From the NCBI GenBank assembly GCA_003243865.1, contig QHBQ01000188.1, positions 1-5,581 of the forward strand: a stretch of DNA of 5,581 nucleotides, read 5' to 3'. The notes below the pieces were generated by a model. The model saw nothing but the letters and a program-made list of their open reading frames with translations. It searched no databases and was not told where the DNA came from. The number at the start of each line of letters is the position of its first letter. The first letter of the stretch is position 1. This stretch comes from Candidatus Chloroheliales bacterium. GTDB taxonomy: Bacteria; Chloroflexota; Chloroflexia; QHBQ01. The position numbers and the translations under genes are program-made. Positions 1-4,742 of this stretch are shown here, piece by piece.

Positions 1-249
1 GGCTTCATCGTCACCTTCGTTGGTCTCGCGCTGCTGATTAACTACTACGTCACCACCGATGTAACCGCGCCGCAGCCCCCGGCGCAGCCGCCTGCTAGCC
101 AGCAGCCAACGCCGCCTCAGCAACCCAGCTACGGCAGCGTGCCACCGGCGCAGACCTGGGATGCTAAACAATGGGGCGCGCCGATCGCGGGTCAGGTGCC
201 GCCGCCACCCAGCCCATATCTGGGTGAGCAGGGCAAGCGCGAACGTTAG
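1..249 (+). CDS. Small Pro/Gln-rich single-pass membrane protein (3' part only)
   Basis: The reading frame is open from the first base to a TAG at 247-249, giving 82 residues; the start lies outside the window. Visible residues 1-16 are hydrophobic (GFIVTFVGLALLINYY) and look like the end of a transmembrane helix. Residues 22-50 are a flexible linker rich in Pro, Gln and Ala, and the tail holds W53-D-A-K-Q-W58 and Y73-L-G-E before a basic end. The same tail pattern recurs in the next gene, which supports that this frame is really translated and that the two are related. The next gene follows after 23 bases with a strong ribosome binding site, so both are probably on one transcript leading to the sigma factor. 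I do not recognise a named family; the function is unknown. Confidence 0.72.
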   Translation, partial: GFIVTFVGLALLINYYVTTDVTAPQPPAQPPASQQPTPPQQPSYGSVPPAQTWDAKQWGAPIAGQVPPPPSPYLGEQGKRER

Positions 250-258
250 CAGGTAGAG

Positions 259-264
259 AAGGAG
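259..264 (+). promoter_or_regulatory. Ribosome binding site of the 96-aa membrane protein
   Basis: AAGGAG lies 8 bases before the ATG at 273. It is the best Shine-Dalgarno sequence in the window and supports the chosen start. Confidence 0.75.
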
Positions 265-272
265 CAACCATC

Positions 273-563
273 ATGGATACCGGATTTATGCCGTTCATTG
301 TCGGCATCGTTCTTATCGTTACTATCGGTGTCGTGAACATCGTCAACCGCGCCATTGAATACCGCGAGAGGGTAGCGATGCTTCAGCGTGGCTTCGTGCC
401 GAAGGGTTACCAGCCAATCAACCCTGCCGCAACGCAGCCGAGCCAGCCCGTCAGCCCGTCCGCTTTGCCGCCCGCGCCCTGGAACGCGCAGCAGTGGCGC
501 GAGGGCGTGCCGACCTCCCGCTACGTTGGCGAACTGGCTAAAGATGACGCTAACCAGCGCTAG
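273..563 (+). CDS. 96-aa single-pass membrane protein with W-x-A-x-Q-W tail
   Basis: The 96-residue protein starts at the ATG that follows an AAGGAG at 259-264 with 8-base spacing, which fixes the start. Residues 5-25 form one hydrophobic helix. They are followed by a charged stretch (about 29-46, IEYRERVAMLQRGFVPKG) resembling the 'R-x-R-x-A-M-[IL]-x-[KR]-G' segment found in short membrane proteins encoded near sigma factors in many bacteria. Residues 47-68 are a Pro/Ser/Gln linker. The tail W70-N-A-Q-Q-W75 and Y84-V-G-E matches the tail of the preceding gene, so the pair looks like diverged duplicates. The ECF sigma gene starts 66 bases downstream on the same strand. A role in envelope sensing or in regulating the sigma factor is possible from position only; biochemical function cannot be assigned. 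Confidence 0.8.
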   Translation: MDTGFMPFIVGIVLIVTIGVVNIVNRAIEYRERVAMLQRGFVPKGYQPINPAATQPSQPVSPSALPPAPWNAQQWREGVPTSRYVGELAKDDANQR

Positions 564-567
564 ATTG

Positions 568-597
568 TTGACCGCTTCATCTTTAATCCTTTATCTT
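568..597 (+). promoter_or_regulatory. Possible sigma-70-type promoter before the ECF sigma gene
   Basis: TTGACC (568-573) resembles a -35 box and TATCTT (592-597) a -10 box, with an 18-base spacer. The -10 region lies inside the AT-rich heptad repeat, so the match could be due to base composition alone. If real, it gives the sigma gene its own transcript in addition to read-through from the small membrane protein genes. Confidence 0.35.
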
Positions 598-602
598 ATA
601 TC
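575..602 (+). repeat. Degenerate heptanucleotide repeat, four units
   Basis: Four consecutive 7-base units ending in ATC fill this stretch, the clearest being TTTAATC (582-588) and CTTTATC (589-595). The unit is the reverse complement of the GATTAAA repeated at 1332-1359. It occupies most of the spacer between the 96-aa protein and the sigma gene and is much richer in AT than the flanking genes. Confidence 0.6.
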
Positions 603-629
603 TCCCCCTTGAGGAGTTAGGCCGTAACA

Positions 630-1328
630 ATGGCTGAACTGGCAAGAAGTGGTGACAACGCAATCCAAGCCGCCGAGGAGCAGGCGCTGATCGCCCACTG
701 TCAACTGGGCGAACAGCAATCATATGCCGTGTTGGTAGAGCGCTATCAGCGCTTCGCCTATAACGTCGCATACAATCTGGTGCAGGATGAGGAAGAGGCC
801 GCCGACCTGACCCAGGAGGCGTTCATGCGGGCGTGGCAGGCGTTGCCCAACTATCGCGCCGAAGCCCGCTTCAGTACCTGGCTCTACCGCATCGTCCACA
901 ACCTCGGCCTCAATCGTCTGGAGGTATTGCAGCGCCGCCGCCGCATGGAGCAGCAGGAGGCCAGCGCCACCGCCGATGGTGAGGATGACGGCGGCTTCAG
1001 CATGGAGCGGCTGGCCGGGCCGGAGAGCGACCAGCCCGCGCAGGTTTACGAACAGGCCGAGCGCCGTAAGTTCATCTGGCAGCAGGTTTCCAGCCTGCCG
1101 CTGCAGTACCGCGACATCATCGGCCTCTACTATGGGCAGCAGCTATCCTATGAGGAGATCGCGGCGATGACCGGCCAGCCGCTCGGCACAGTCAAGACCC
1201 ACCTTCACCGCGCCAAGACGATGCTGCGCGAACGGCTTGCCCCGCTCGCCCCTGCCGCCAACCCCACCCCCCGCGCCGGTGATGCGCCCCCTTTTGGCCT
1301 GGCAGCCAGGCTAATGCGGGTGATATAG
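630..1328 (+). CDS. ECF-family RNA polymerase sigma-70 factor
   Basis: The 232-residue protein is an extracytoplasmic-function (group 4) sigma factor that would direct RNA polymerase to its own promoter set. Region 2 spans about residues 30-98: the core-binding and -10-melting part is seen in DLTQEAFMRAWQALPNYR (59-76) and FSTWLYRIVHNLGLNRL (81-97). A charged linker (99-145) follows. Region 4 spans about 146-202, with LPLQYRDIIGLYYGQQLSYEEIAA and the helix-turn-helix GTVKTHLHRAKTMLRERL that reads the -35 box. Regions 1.2 and 3 are absent, as expected for ECF factors. An Ala/Pro-rich tail of about 30 residues (203-232) extends past region 4 and is not part of the usual core. GAGGAG (611-616) lies 13 bases before the ATG, somewhat far but the only candidate. 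The gene sits between small membrane proteins, which suggests envelope-signal control; the exact ECF group cannot be told by eye. Confidence 0.95.
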   Translation: MAELARSGDNAIQAAEEQALIAHCQLGEQQSYAVLVERYQRFAYNVAYNLVQDEEEAADLTQEAFMRAWQALPNYRAEARFSTWLYRIVHNLGLNRLEVLQRRRRMEQQEASATADGEDDGGFSMERLAGPESDQPAQVYEQAERRKFIWQQVSSLPLQYRDIIGLYYGQQLSYEEIAAMTGQPLGTVKTHLHRAKTMLRERLAPLAPAANPTPRAGDAPPFGLAARLMRVI

Positions 1329-1331
1329 GGA

Positions 1332-1359
1332 GATTAAAGATTAAAGATTAAAGATTAAA
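1332..1359 (+). repeat. Four perfect tandem GATTAAA heptamers
   Basis: Four identical 7-base units lie head to tail, beginning 3 bases after the sigma factor stop codon. They form the left arm of a long hairpin with the facing heptads at 1383-1410. Confidence 0.9.
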
Positions 1360-1382
1360 GATGAAGGCTGCTGGTTTTGTTC

Positions 1383-1410
1383 TTTAATCTTTAGTCCTTA
1401 ATCTTTAGAC
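1383..1410 (+). repeat. Four heptamers facing the GATTAAA array (inverted copy)
   Basis: The first unit, TTTAATC, is the exact reverse complement of GATTAAA; the next three each carry one or two changes (TTTAGTC, CTTAATC, TTTAGAC). With 1332-1359 they make an inverted repeat of 28 positions. Two of the differences are G-U pairs in plus-strand RNA and only two are true mismatches. Two further pairs extend the stem inward (1360-1361 with 1381-1382), leaving a 19-base loop. There is no GC-rich core or trailing T-run, so this is not a standard intrinsic terminator. It lies between the sigma gene and its putative membrane partner and could slow transcription or affect mRNA stability. Confidence 0.8.
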
Positions 1411-1417
1411 TCAGAAT

Positions 1418-1421
1418 GGAG
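1418..1421 (+). promoter_or_regulatory. Ribosome binding site of the 163-aa membrane protein
   Basis: GGAG lies 7 bases before the ATG at 1429, just outside the heptad hairpin, so it stays accessible if the hairpin forms. It supports this start. Confidence 0.6.
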
Positions 1422-1428
1422 ATTTGCC

Positions 1429-1920
1429 ATGCTGAACCTCAACCCTGAAGAGAAGTACTATGAACACGATGTGCTGATGCTGGAGATCGAGGCGGCACTG
1501 CGCGAGATGACGATGCGCGAAATGCCCGCCAACCTGGGCATTCGCATCAGCGCGAACGTAGCCCGCTATGAGATGGCCCGCGCGCTAGCCGAGCCGGAGG
1601 CGGGCTTTAGCTTCTGGGGCTGGCTCGATCGGGTCATTGCCTTCCTGACCCGCCCGCTGGCTCTTGTCACCGCAATCATCGTGGTCGCCTTCTGGTTCGC
1701 CTTCGTCGCCAATGACCCTACCTGGTTGCACGCCACCGGCCAGCTAACCAGCGTTGGTAACGGCATCGGCACCGCACTCGGCAACCTGTTTGCCAATCTC
1801 GGTCAGTTCTACCCCGCGCTTATCGTTGGCATAGCGCTGATCGCCATCGTCGCACTCACCCCCCGCATCCGCGATCTGCGCCAGATGCTCCGCGAAGAGC
1901 AAGGGATTAGCGAGGTATGA
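1429..1920 (+). CDS. Two-pass membrane protein after the sigma factor; candidate membrane regulator
   Basis: This 163-residue protein has an acidic, probably helical N-terminal part (about 8-53, including MLEIEAALREMTMREMPANL), a Trp-containing juxtamembrane stretch (60-72), and two predicted membrane helices (about 75-94 and 127-146). A 32-residue loop rich in Gly, Asn and Thr separates the helices, and a charged C-terminal tail (147-163) ends it. Both termini are probably cytoplasmic. It follows the ECF sigma gene by 100 bases on the same strand. In that position many ECF factors have an anti-sigma factor whose N-terminus grips the sigma factor, and the N-terminal helices here would suit that role. 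The HxxxCxxC signature of zinc-binding anti-sigma domains is absent; the protein has no cysteine. Anti-sigma function is therefore an inference from position and topology, and an unrelated membrane protein remains possible. Confidence 0.85.
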   Translation: MLNLNPEEKYYEHDVLMLEIEAALREMTMREMPANLGIRISANVARYEMARALAEPEAGFSFWGWLDRVIAFLTRPLALVTAIIVVAFWFAFVANDPTWLHATGQLTSVGNGIGTALGNLFANLGQFYPALIVGIALIAIVALTPRIRDLRQMLREEQGISEV

Positions 1921-1929
1921 GGCATAGTT

Positions 1930-1996
1930 GTAATATGAGTCATCCCACATCGTGCCGCCTGCCGCCCTCCACTAAATTAGAGATGACTTATGTTAC
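1930..1996. repeat. Imperfect 15-bp inverted repeat between convergent genes
   Basis: GTAATATGAGTCATC (1930-1944) and GATGACTTATGTTAC (1982-1996) are complementary at 13 of 15 positions, with a 37-base loop. In plus-strand RNA both exceptions are G-U pairs, so the stem is continuous there, while minus-strand RNA would have two A-C mismatches. It fills the gap between the plus-strand gene ending at 1920 and the minus-strand gene ending at 2008. No T-run follows, so it may mark transcript 3' ends without being a classic terminator. Confidence 0.5.
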
Positions 1997-2007
1997 TGTT
2001 GCAATCC

Positions 2008-3315
2008 CTACGGCGACACGCATTTACACCAATCGTACAAGGCCAGCCCAATGCTGATATTACCCCAGAGGCAAACGCACACCCCGGCCACAATCAGGGC
2101 GCGAGCAAGGCGGCTGATGCCCTCGCGGAAGGCAAGCGCCAGCAGCACCATCACGAAGGGCATGAAATCGAGGGTGTAACGGTAGCCGAACTGAATCTGG
2201 CCCGGCGCATAGTAGCAAAGCAGGGCCAGCATGGTGGGGATGATCGCCGCCCAGCAGGCGACCACCAGCGGGTTGTTCCAGCGCGGGCGCAGGGCATATA
2301 CCAGTGCGGGGGTGGTCAGCAGAATGCTCGTCCCCAGCGGTGAGGGGACGAACCAGGGGAACTGCAGCATTATCGCCGCGGGCGCGGGATAGGGGTTGAA
2401 GCCAGCGAGGAACATATAGTAGAAGTTGGTAGGGATATGGCTGGGGCTGAACAGGCCGTAGCTGATTGCCTGATTCAGCTGCGGGTTGCTGAGGTAGGCC
2501 CACTGGTAGCCAGTCGCCAGGATGTTGCCAAAGCGGGCATAGTTGTAGGCGCAGAAAAGCAGTAGGGCCACACCCAGACCCGCCCCCAGCATCGCCATAG
2601 GCCAGAGGTACGCGGCCCGCGTCCAGCGCTCGCGCCGCCCAGTTGCCAGCAGCAGCACGACGAAGAAAAGCGCCCCCAGCGCCGCAGTCGAACGCGACAG
2701 AAACGCCGCCCCCACCAGCAAACCGATCGCCAGCCACTCACCTCTGCCCAGTGCGGCCAACGGCTTACGCACCGCCAGCAGCAGCGCCGCCAGCAGTAGG
2801 GTGACGGTTGCCACGTGAGCAAGAAACCAGGGGCCTTCGCCGATAATCACGAAGCTGTAGACGCTGCCGAAGAAGAACAGGAGCAGCAGCCACCAGCGTG
2901 TTGCCACCGCCACCCCCAGGTGGGCGAAGATGCGCCACAGCAGCCGGCCGCTCAACACGGTGAGCGGAAAGCTGAAGGTCATCGTGTGCAGGTTAAGGCC
3001 AAACAGCGCCACGAACGGCATCTCGATCAGGACGGGGAATGGGCCGAACGGAACGTAGCTGCGCCCCTGATAGTATACCCAGTCGGTGATCGCGGGTGGG
3101 AAGCCGTCGAGGTAAAGGCGGCCATGCAGCATTGCAGCGGCGAGGTAGGAGTAGTGGTCGCTGACTGGTCGCCTGAAGGTGTTGTTTAGGTATACCACTA
3201 CCGCCCAGGCGATGAGCAAGCCGAGCCAGGCAAGGACAACAAAGCGGCGGGATTTTCTCGCCCTTTGCGCTTCGCCGCTCTGCTCCATCACGTTCTGCTC
3301 TATCAGAGTGTCCAT
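2008..3315 (-). CDS. Multi-pass membrane protein resembling GT-C glycosyltransferases
   Basis: From the ATG at 3315 the protein has 435 residues and about ten hydrophobic segments (roughly 25-43, 91-107, 141-158, 163-182, 194-209, 211-225, 235-256, 327-341, 350-369, 383-397, 404-424), after a basic N-terminus. The first loop holds D53-H-Y-S-Y-L with A-M-L-H-G-R-L-Y-L-D (61-70), and further on come Y-V-P-F-G-P-F-P (87-94) and F-G-Y-R-Y-T-L-D-F-M-P-F (376-387). This arrangement of an acidic residue in loop 1 and a late 'RY..D..PF' segment resembles lipid-linked-sugar-dependent GT-C enzymes (the PMT/ArnT/GT39 neighbourhood) and related uncharacterised proteins; donor and acceptor are unknown. 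The start is uncertain. No Shine-Dalgarno sequence precedes 3315, and ATG at 3288 or TTG at 3336 would also be in frame. The gene stands alone, convergent with the sigma operon. Confidence 0.85.
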   Translation of the reverse strand: MDTLIEQNVMEQSGEAQRARKSRRFVVLAWLGLLIAWAVVVYLNNTFRRPVSDHYSYLAAAMLHGRLYLDGFPPAITDWVYYQGRSYVPFGPFPVLIEMPFVALFGLNLHTMTFSFPLTVLSGRLLWRIFAHLGVAVATRWWLLLLFFFGSVYSFVIIGEGPWFLAHVATVTLLLAALLLAVRKPLAALGRGEWLAIGLLVGAAFLSRSTAALGALFFVVLLLATGRRERWTRAAYLWPMAMLGAGLGVALLLFCAYNYARFGNILATGYQWAYLSNPQLNQAISYGLFSPSHIPTNFYYMFLAGFNPYPAPAAIMLQFPWFVPSPLGTSILLTTPALVYALRPRWNNPLVVACWAAIIPTMLALLCYYAPGQIQFGYRYTLDFMPFVMVLLALAFREGISRLARALIVAGVCVCLWGNISIGLALYDWCKCVSP

Positions 3316-3317
3316 TG

Positions 3318-3366
3318 CCCCATCAACAATCTGCAATCTGCCACTTACAATCTACCTTCTAAAATC
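3318..3366 (-). repeat. Degenerate heptanucleotide repeat, seven units
   Basis: Read on the minus strand, seven consecutive 7-base units begin mostly with GAT (for example GATTTTA, GATTGTA, GATTGCA, GATTGTT); one central unit and one other are strongly diverged. It is the same GATTNNA type of repeat as in the sigma-gene spacers. It runs from the 3' end of the FAD-gene remnant to within 2 bases of the proposed ATG of the membrane glycosyltransferase-like gene. Confidence 0.65.
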
Positions 3367-3569
3367 CTCTGCCACCAACCGCTTAGCGATCCTGCGAGTG
3401 AATGGCATCGCCCCAGCGCCCGAATCCACAGACCCGGCGCGGGATAGACTAGCCGCGCCGCATCGCCGAGCAGCGCGACTTGCCCTCATGCCAGCACCGC
3501 CCGCGCCAGAACCAGCGCGGCGATTGACCCCGCTGGCCCGGCGCCAGCAACGATTGTATCGTAGTCCAT
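3345..3569 (-). pseudogene. Remnant of a FAD-dependent oxidoreductase gene
   Basis: From ATG 3569-3567 the minus strand reads MDYDTIVAGAGPAGSIAAL..LARA, a textbook N-terminal Rossmann fold with the G-x-G-x-x-G FAD-binding loop, as in geranylgeranyl-reductase-like and related flavoproteins. After 27 codons comes an in-frame TGA (3488-3486). The same frame then continues with GQVALLGDAARL, which fits the second beta strand of the fold, until a TAA at 3347-3345. The total is only 73 sense codons, while such enzymes normally have more than 300 residues, so the catalytic and substrate-binding parts are lost. GGGG (3580-3577 region) and an ATG 5 bases after the phosphatase stop show it was the next gene of that operon. 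A different frame near the 3' end (AMPFTRRIAKRLVAEDFRR, stop at 3354-3352) could be a relic of the original C-terminus joined by deletion; this is speculative. Confidence 0.7.
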
Positions 3570-3574
3570 GCTCT

Positions 3575-4318
3575 TTACCCCGTCACAGCCAGCGCATCGT
3601 GCTCCTCACTGGCGCTGGCGGGCGCTTCCGACAGCGGCGGTTGGCTGGGGGTCTGCCCAGCGGCCTGCTGCCGCGCCTTCTCCTCGGCCTCGATGCGCTG
3701 GTGCAACTCGGCGTTGGGGTCGAAATAGCTAATCTGCGGCGCGGTTTCGGGCGTATTAAATATGAAGGTAGTGACCGATGCCTTCGCCGGGTAGTCCGGT
3801 TCGCGGATGGTGTCGCGGCGTAGCTCCACCTCGCGCAGGCCGGTCTTCAGGATCATCACCGGGTCGCCATGAGTGACGCAGACGATGCTCTGCCCGGCGT
3901 GCCGCTCCAGGATGATACGCACCAGGCCGTACACGCGGTTGTATACGTCCATAATGCTTTCGTCGGAGGGGTCTTTCTTAGGGTCGTAGAAGTTGAACTT
4001 GCCCGCCATCAGGTCGCGGTTGGGGTAGCCCTGCCAGCCGGTGCGTACCTCGTTCAACGCCTCACTCATCATCACCGCCGTCGGTGGATCTTGCGACCAA
4101 CTGATGATGTCGGCGGTCTGGCGGGCGCGCAGCATCGGGCTGCTGTAGATAGCGCTCAGTTGAGCGCTGCTGGCGAGATAGCGGGCGGTAGTCTCCGCCT
4201 CATGGAAGCCGGTCTGGCTCAGGCCGAAGCGGGGCATACGGCCATAGACAATATCCTGGGGATTATGAACGTCGGCGTGGCGAATCAGGTATATTACTGT
4301 GGGGTTGGTTGTTTCCAT
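3575..4318 (-). CDS. Histidine phosphatase superfamily protein (phosphoglycerate-mutase-like)
   Basis: The 247-residue protein carries the whole catalytic set of the branch-1 histidine phosphatases. R13-H14-A15 holds the phospho-accepting histidine (usually RHG, here RHA). S59-S60-P61 with R64-A-R-Q-T-A gives the second phosphate-binding arginine. E90 is the probable acid in ALNEVRTG, and T149-H150-G151-D152 the second histidine. It would hydrolyse a phosphate ester or act as a mutase; the substrate cannot be read from sequence. Residues 1-200 form the fold. Residues 205-247 are a low-complexity Glu/Ala/Gln/Pro/Ser tail not needed for catalysis. The ATG shares its A with the TAA of the upstream membrane protein gene (TAATG at 4320-4316), so translation is probably coupled and both come from the 4669-4697 promoter. 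The FAD-oxidoreductase remnant follows 5 bases after the stop. Confidence 0.93.
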   Translation of the reverse strand: METTNPTVIYLIRHADVHNPQDIVYGRMPRFGLSQTGFHEAETTARYLASSAQLSAIYSSPMLRARQTADIISWSQDPPTAVMMSEALNEVRTGWQGYPNRDLMAGKFNFYDPKKDPSDESIMDVYNRVYGLVRIILERHAGQSIVCVTHGDPVMILKTGLREVELRRDTIREPDYPAKASVTTFIFNTPETAPQISYFDPNAELHQRIEAEEKARQQAAGQTPSQPPLSEAPASASEEHDALAVTG

Positions 4319-4662
4319 TACTTGACGAACAGCAGGCTGATGACTGCGCCGACAATCGCGCAGACGAAGATGAAGGTGTTTAGCAGCTTACGATCCACAT
4401 CTTCCGAAAACTCGAAGCCGGTGCTGCGCACCACGTTCAGACCCATGTTGGTGAAGCCCGCGCTGAACAGGTTCAGCACCCAGCCCGCCAGCCCGCCACC
4501 GACGCTGAAGCCGACCCGCGCCAGCGCCTGCAGCAGGAAGTCGCTGCCGAAGCCGTACTTGCCCAAATCAGCGAACAGGCTGACTAGCAGGCCGATAATC
4601 AAGCCGGTAATCACGATGCGTATTAGCGGAAAGGTTTTCAGTTGCTCTTTGATCGCGCCCAT
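4318..4662 (-). CDS. 114-aa membrane protein, first gene of the phosphatase operon
   Basis: The protein has a short basic N-terminus (MGAIKEQLK), a first membrane helix at about 12-31, a Gly-rich second hydrophobic region (about 43-68, with GGGLAG), a polar loop 80-92 with E-D-V-D-R-K, and a final helix at about 93-113 ending VK. I do not recognise a family. The start is the ATG at 4662. It has no Shine-Dalgarno sequence, and a strong -10 box lies only 6 bases upstream, so the mRNA is probably leaderless; this agrees with the absence of any earlier start. The stop TAA overlaps the phosphatase ATG. Being first in a coupled unit, it may anchor or accompany the phosphatase at the membrane, but only the gene order suggests that. 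Confidence 0.85.
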   Translation of the reverse strand: MGAIKEQLKTFPLIRIVITGLIIGLLVSLFADLGKYGFGSDFLLQALARVGFSVGGGLAGWVLNLFSAGFTNMGLNVVRSTGFEFSEDVDRKLLNTFIFVCAIVGAVISLLFVK

Positions 4663-4668
4663 GCCCCG

Positions 4669-4697
4669 ATTATAACATAGGTCAATTTGATTGACAA
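4669..4697 (-). promoter_or_regulatory. Sigma-70-type promoter of the membrane protein/phosphatase operon
   Basis: On the minus strand TTGTCA (4697-4692) is followed after 17 bases by TATAAT (4674-4669), with an extended -10 TG in TGTTATAAT. The -35 differs from consensus at one position and the -10 at none. The expected start of transcription, 6-8 bases past the -10, falls on or next to the A of the ATG at 4662. Confidence 0.8.
4681..4695. promoter_or_regulatory. Perfect dyad GTCAAT-N3-ATTGAC, possible operator
   Basis: GTCAATTTGATTGAC has two perfect 6-base half-sites around TTG. It lies within the spacer of the minus-strand promoter and covers most of the -35 box of the plus-strand one, where a bound dimeric regulator could block both. 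Part of the symmetry comes from the -35 sequence itself, so operator function is inferred. Confidence 0.45.
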
Positions 4698-4719
4698 AGG
4701 CAGCACTTTTGTTTACACT
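4691..4719 (+). promoter_or_regulatory. Sigma-70-type promoter of the VWA-domain gene
   Basis: TTGACA (4691-4696) matches the -35 consensus exactly and is followed after 17 bases by TACACT (4714-4719), which matches the -10 consensus at 4 of 6 positions. Its -35 is superimposed on that of the divergent promoter. The expected start near 4725-4727 would leave a leader of under 20 bases and touch the GAGGAG at 4725-4730. Confidence 0.6.
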
Positions 4720-4724
4720 AAACT

Positions 4725-4730
4725 GAGGAG
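4725..4730 (+). promoter_or_regulatory. Ribosome binding site of the VWA-domain gene
   Basis: GAGGAG lies 12 bases before the ATG at 4743, a little distant. No better start codon lies closer in the same frame. Confidence 0.5.
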
Positions 4731-4742
4731 CGTCGGCAAGAT

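Noticed and set aside
1332..1410. Rho-independent terminator after the sigma gene
   Set aside because: The stem is AT-rich and not followed by a T-run, so it lacks the features of an intrinsic terminator; listed only as repeats.
1332..1410. CRISPR-like array
   Set aside because: Units are 7 bases, contiguous and without spacers; no cas gene is near.
2060..2737. Second minus-strand open frame inside the GT-C-like gene
   Set aside because: Out-of-frame shadow, Gly/Ala/Arg-rich with no family features; the main frame has consistent membrane segments.
3334..3336. TTG start for the GT-C-like protein
   Set aside because: It lies inside the heptad repeat with no ribosome binding site, and the extra seven residues are just translated repeat; ATG at 3315 is preferred.
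3486..3488. TGA in the FAD remnant read as selenocysteine or a reassigned codon
   Set aside because: The position is not a catalytic cysteine site, the frame is truncated soon after, and TGA serves as a normal stop at 1918-1920. Pseudogene decay is simpler.
3179..3823. Plus-strand open frame of 214 codons across the FAD remnant and phosphatase end
   Set aside because: Arg/Ala/Pro-rich translation without domains, overlapping three better-supported minus-strand features.
3869..4675. Plus-strand open frame of 268 codons
   Set aside because: Antisense to the histidine phosphatase and the 114-aa membrane protein, both of which have motifs or membrane helices and coupled starts.
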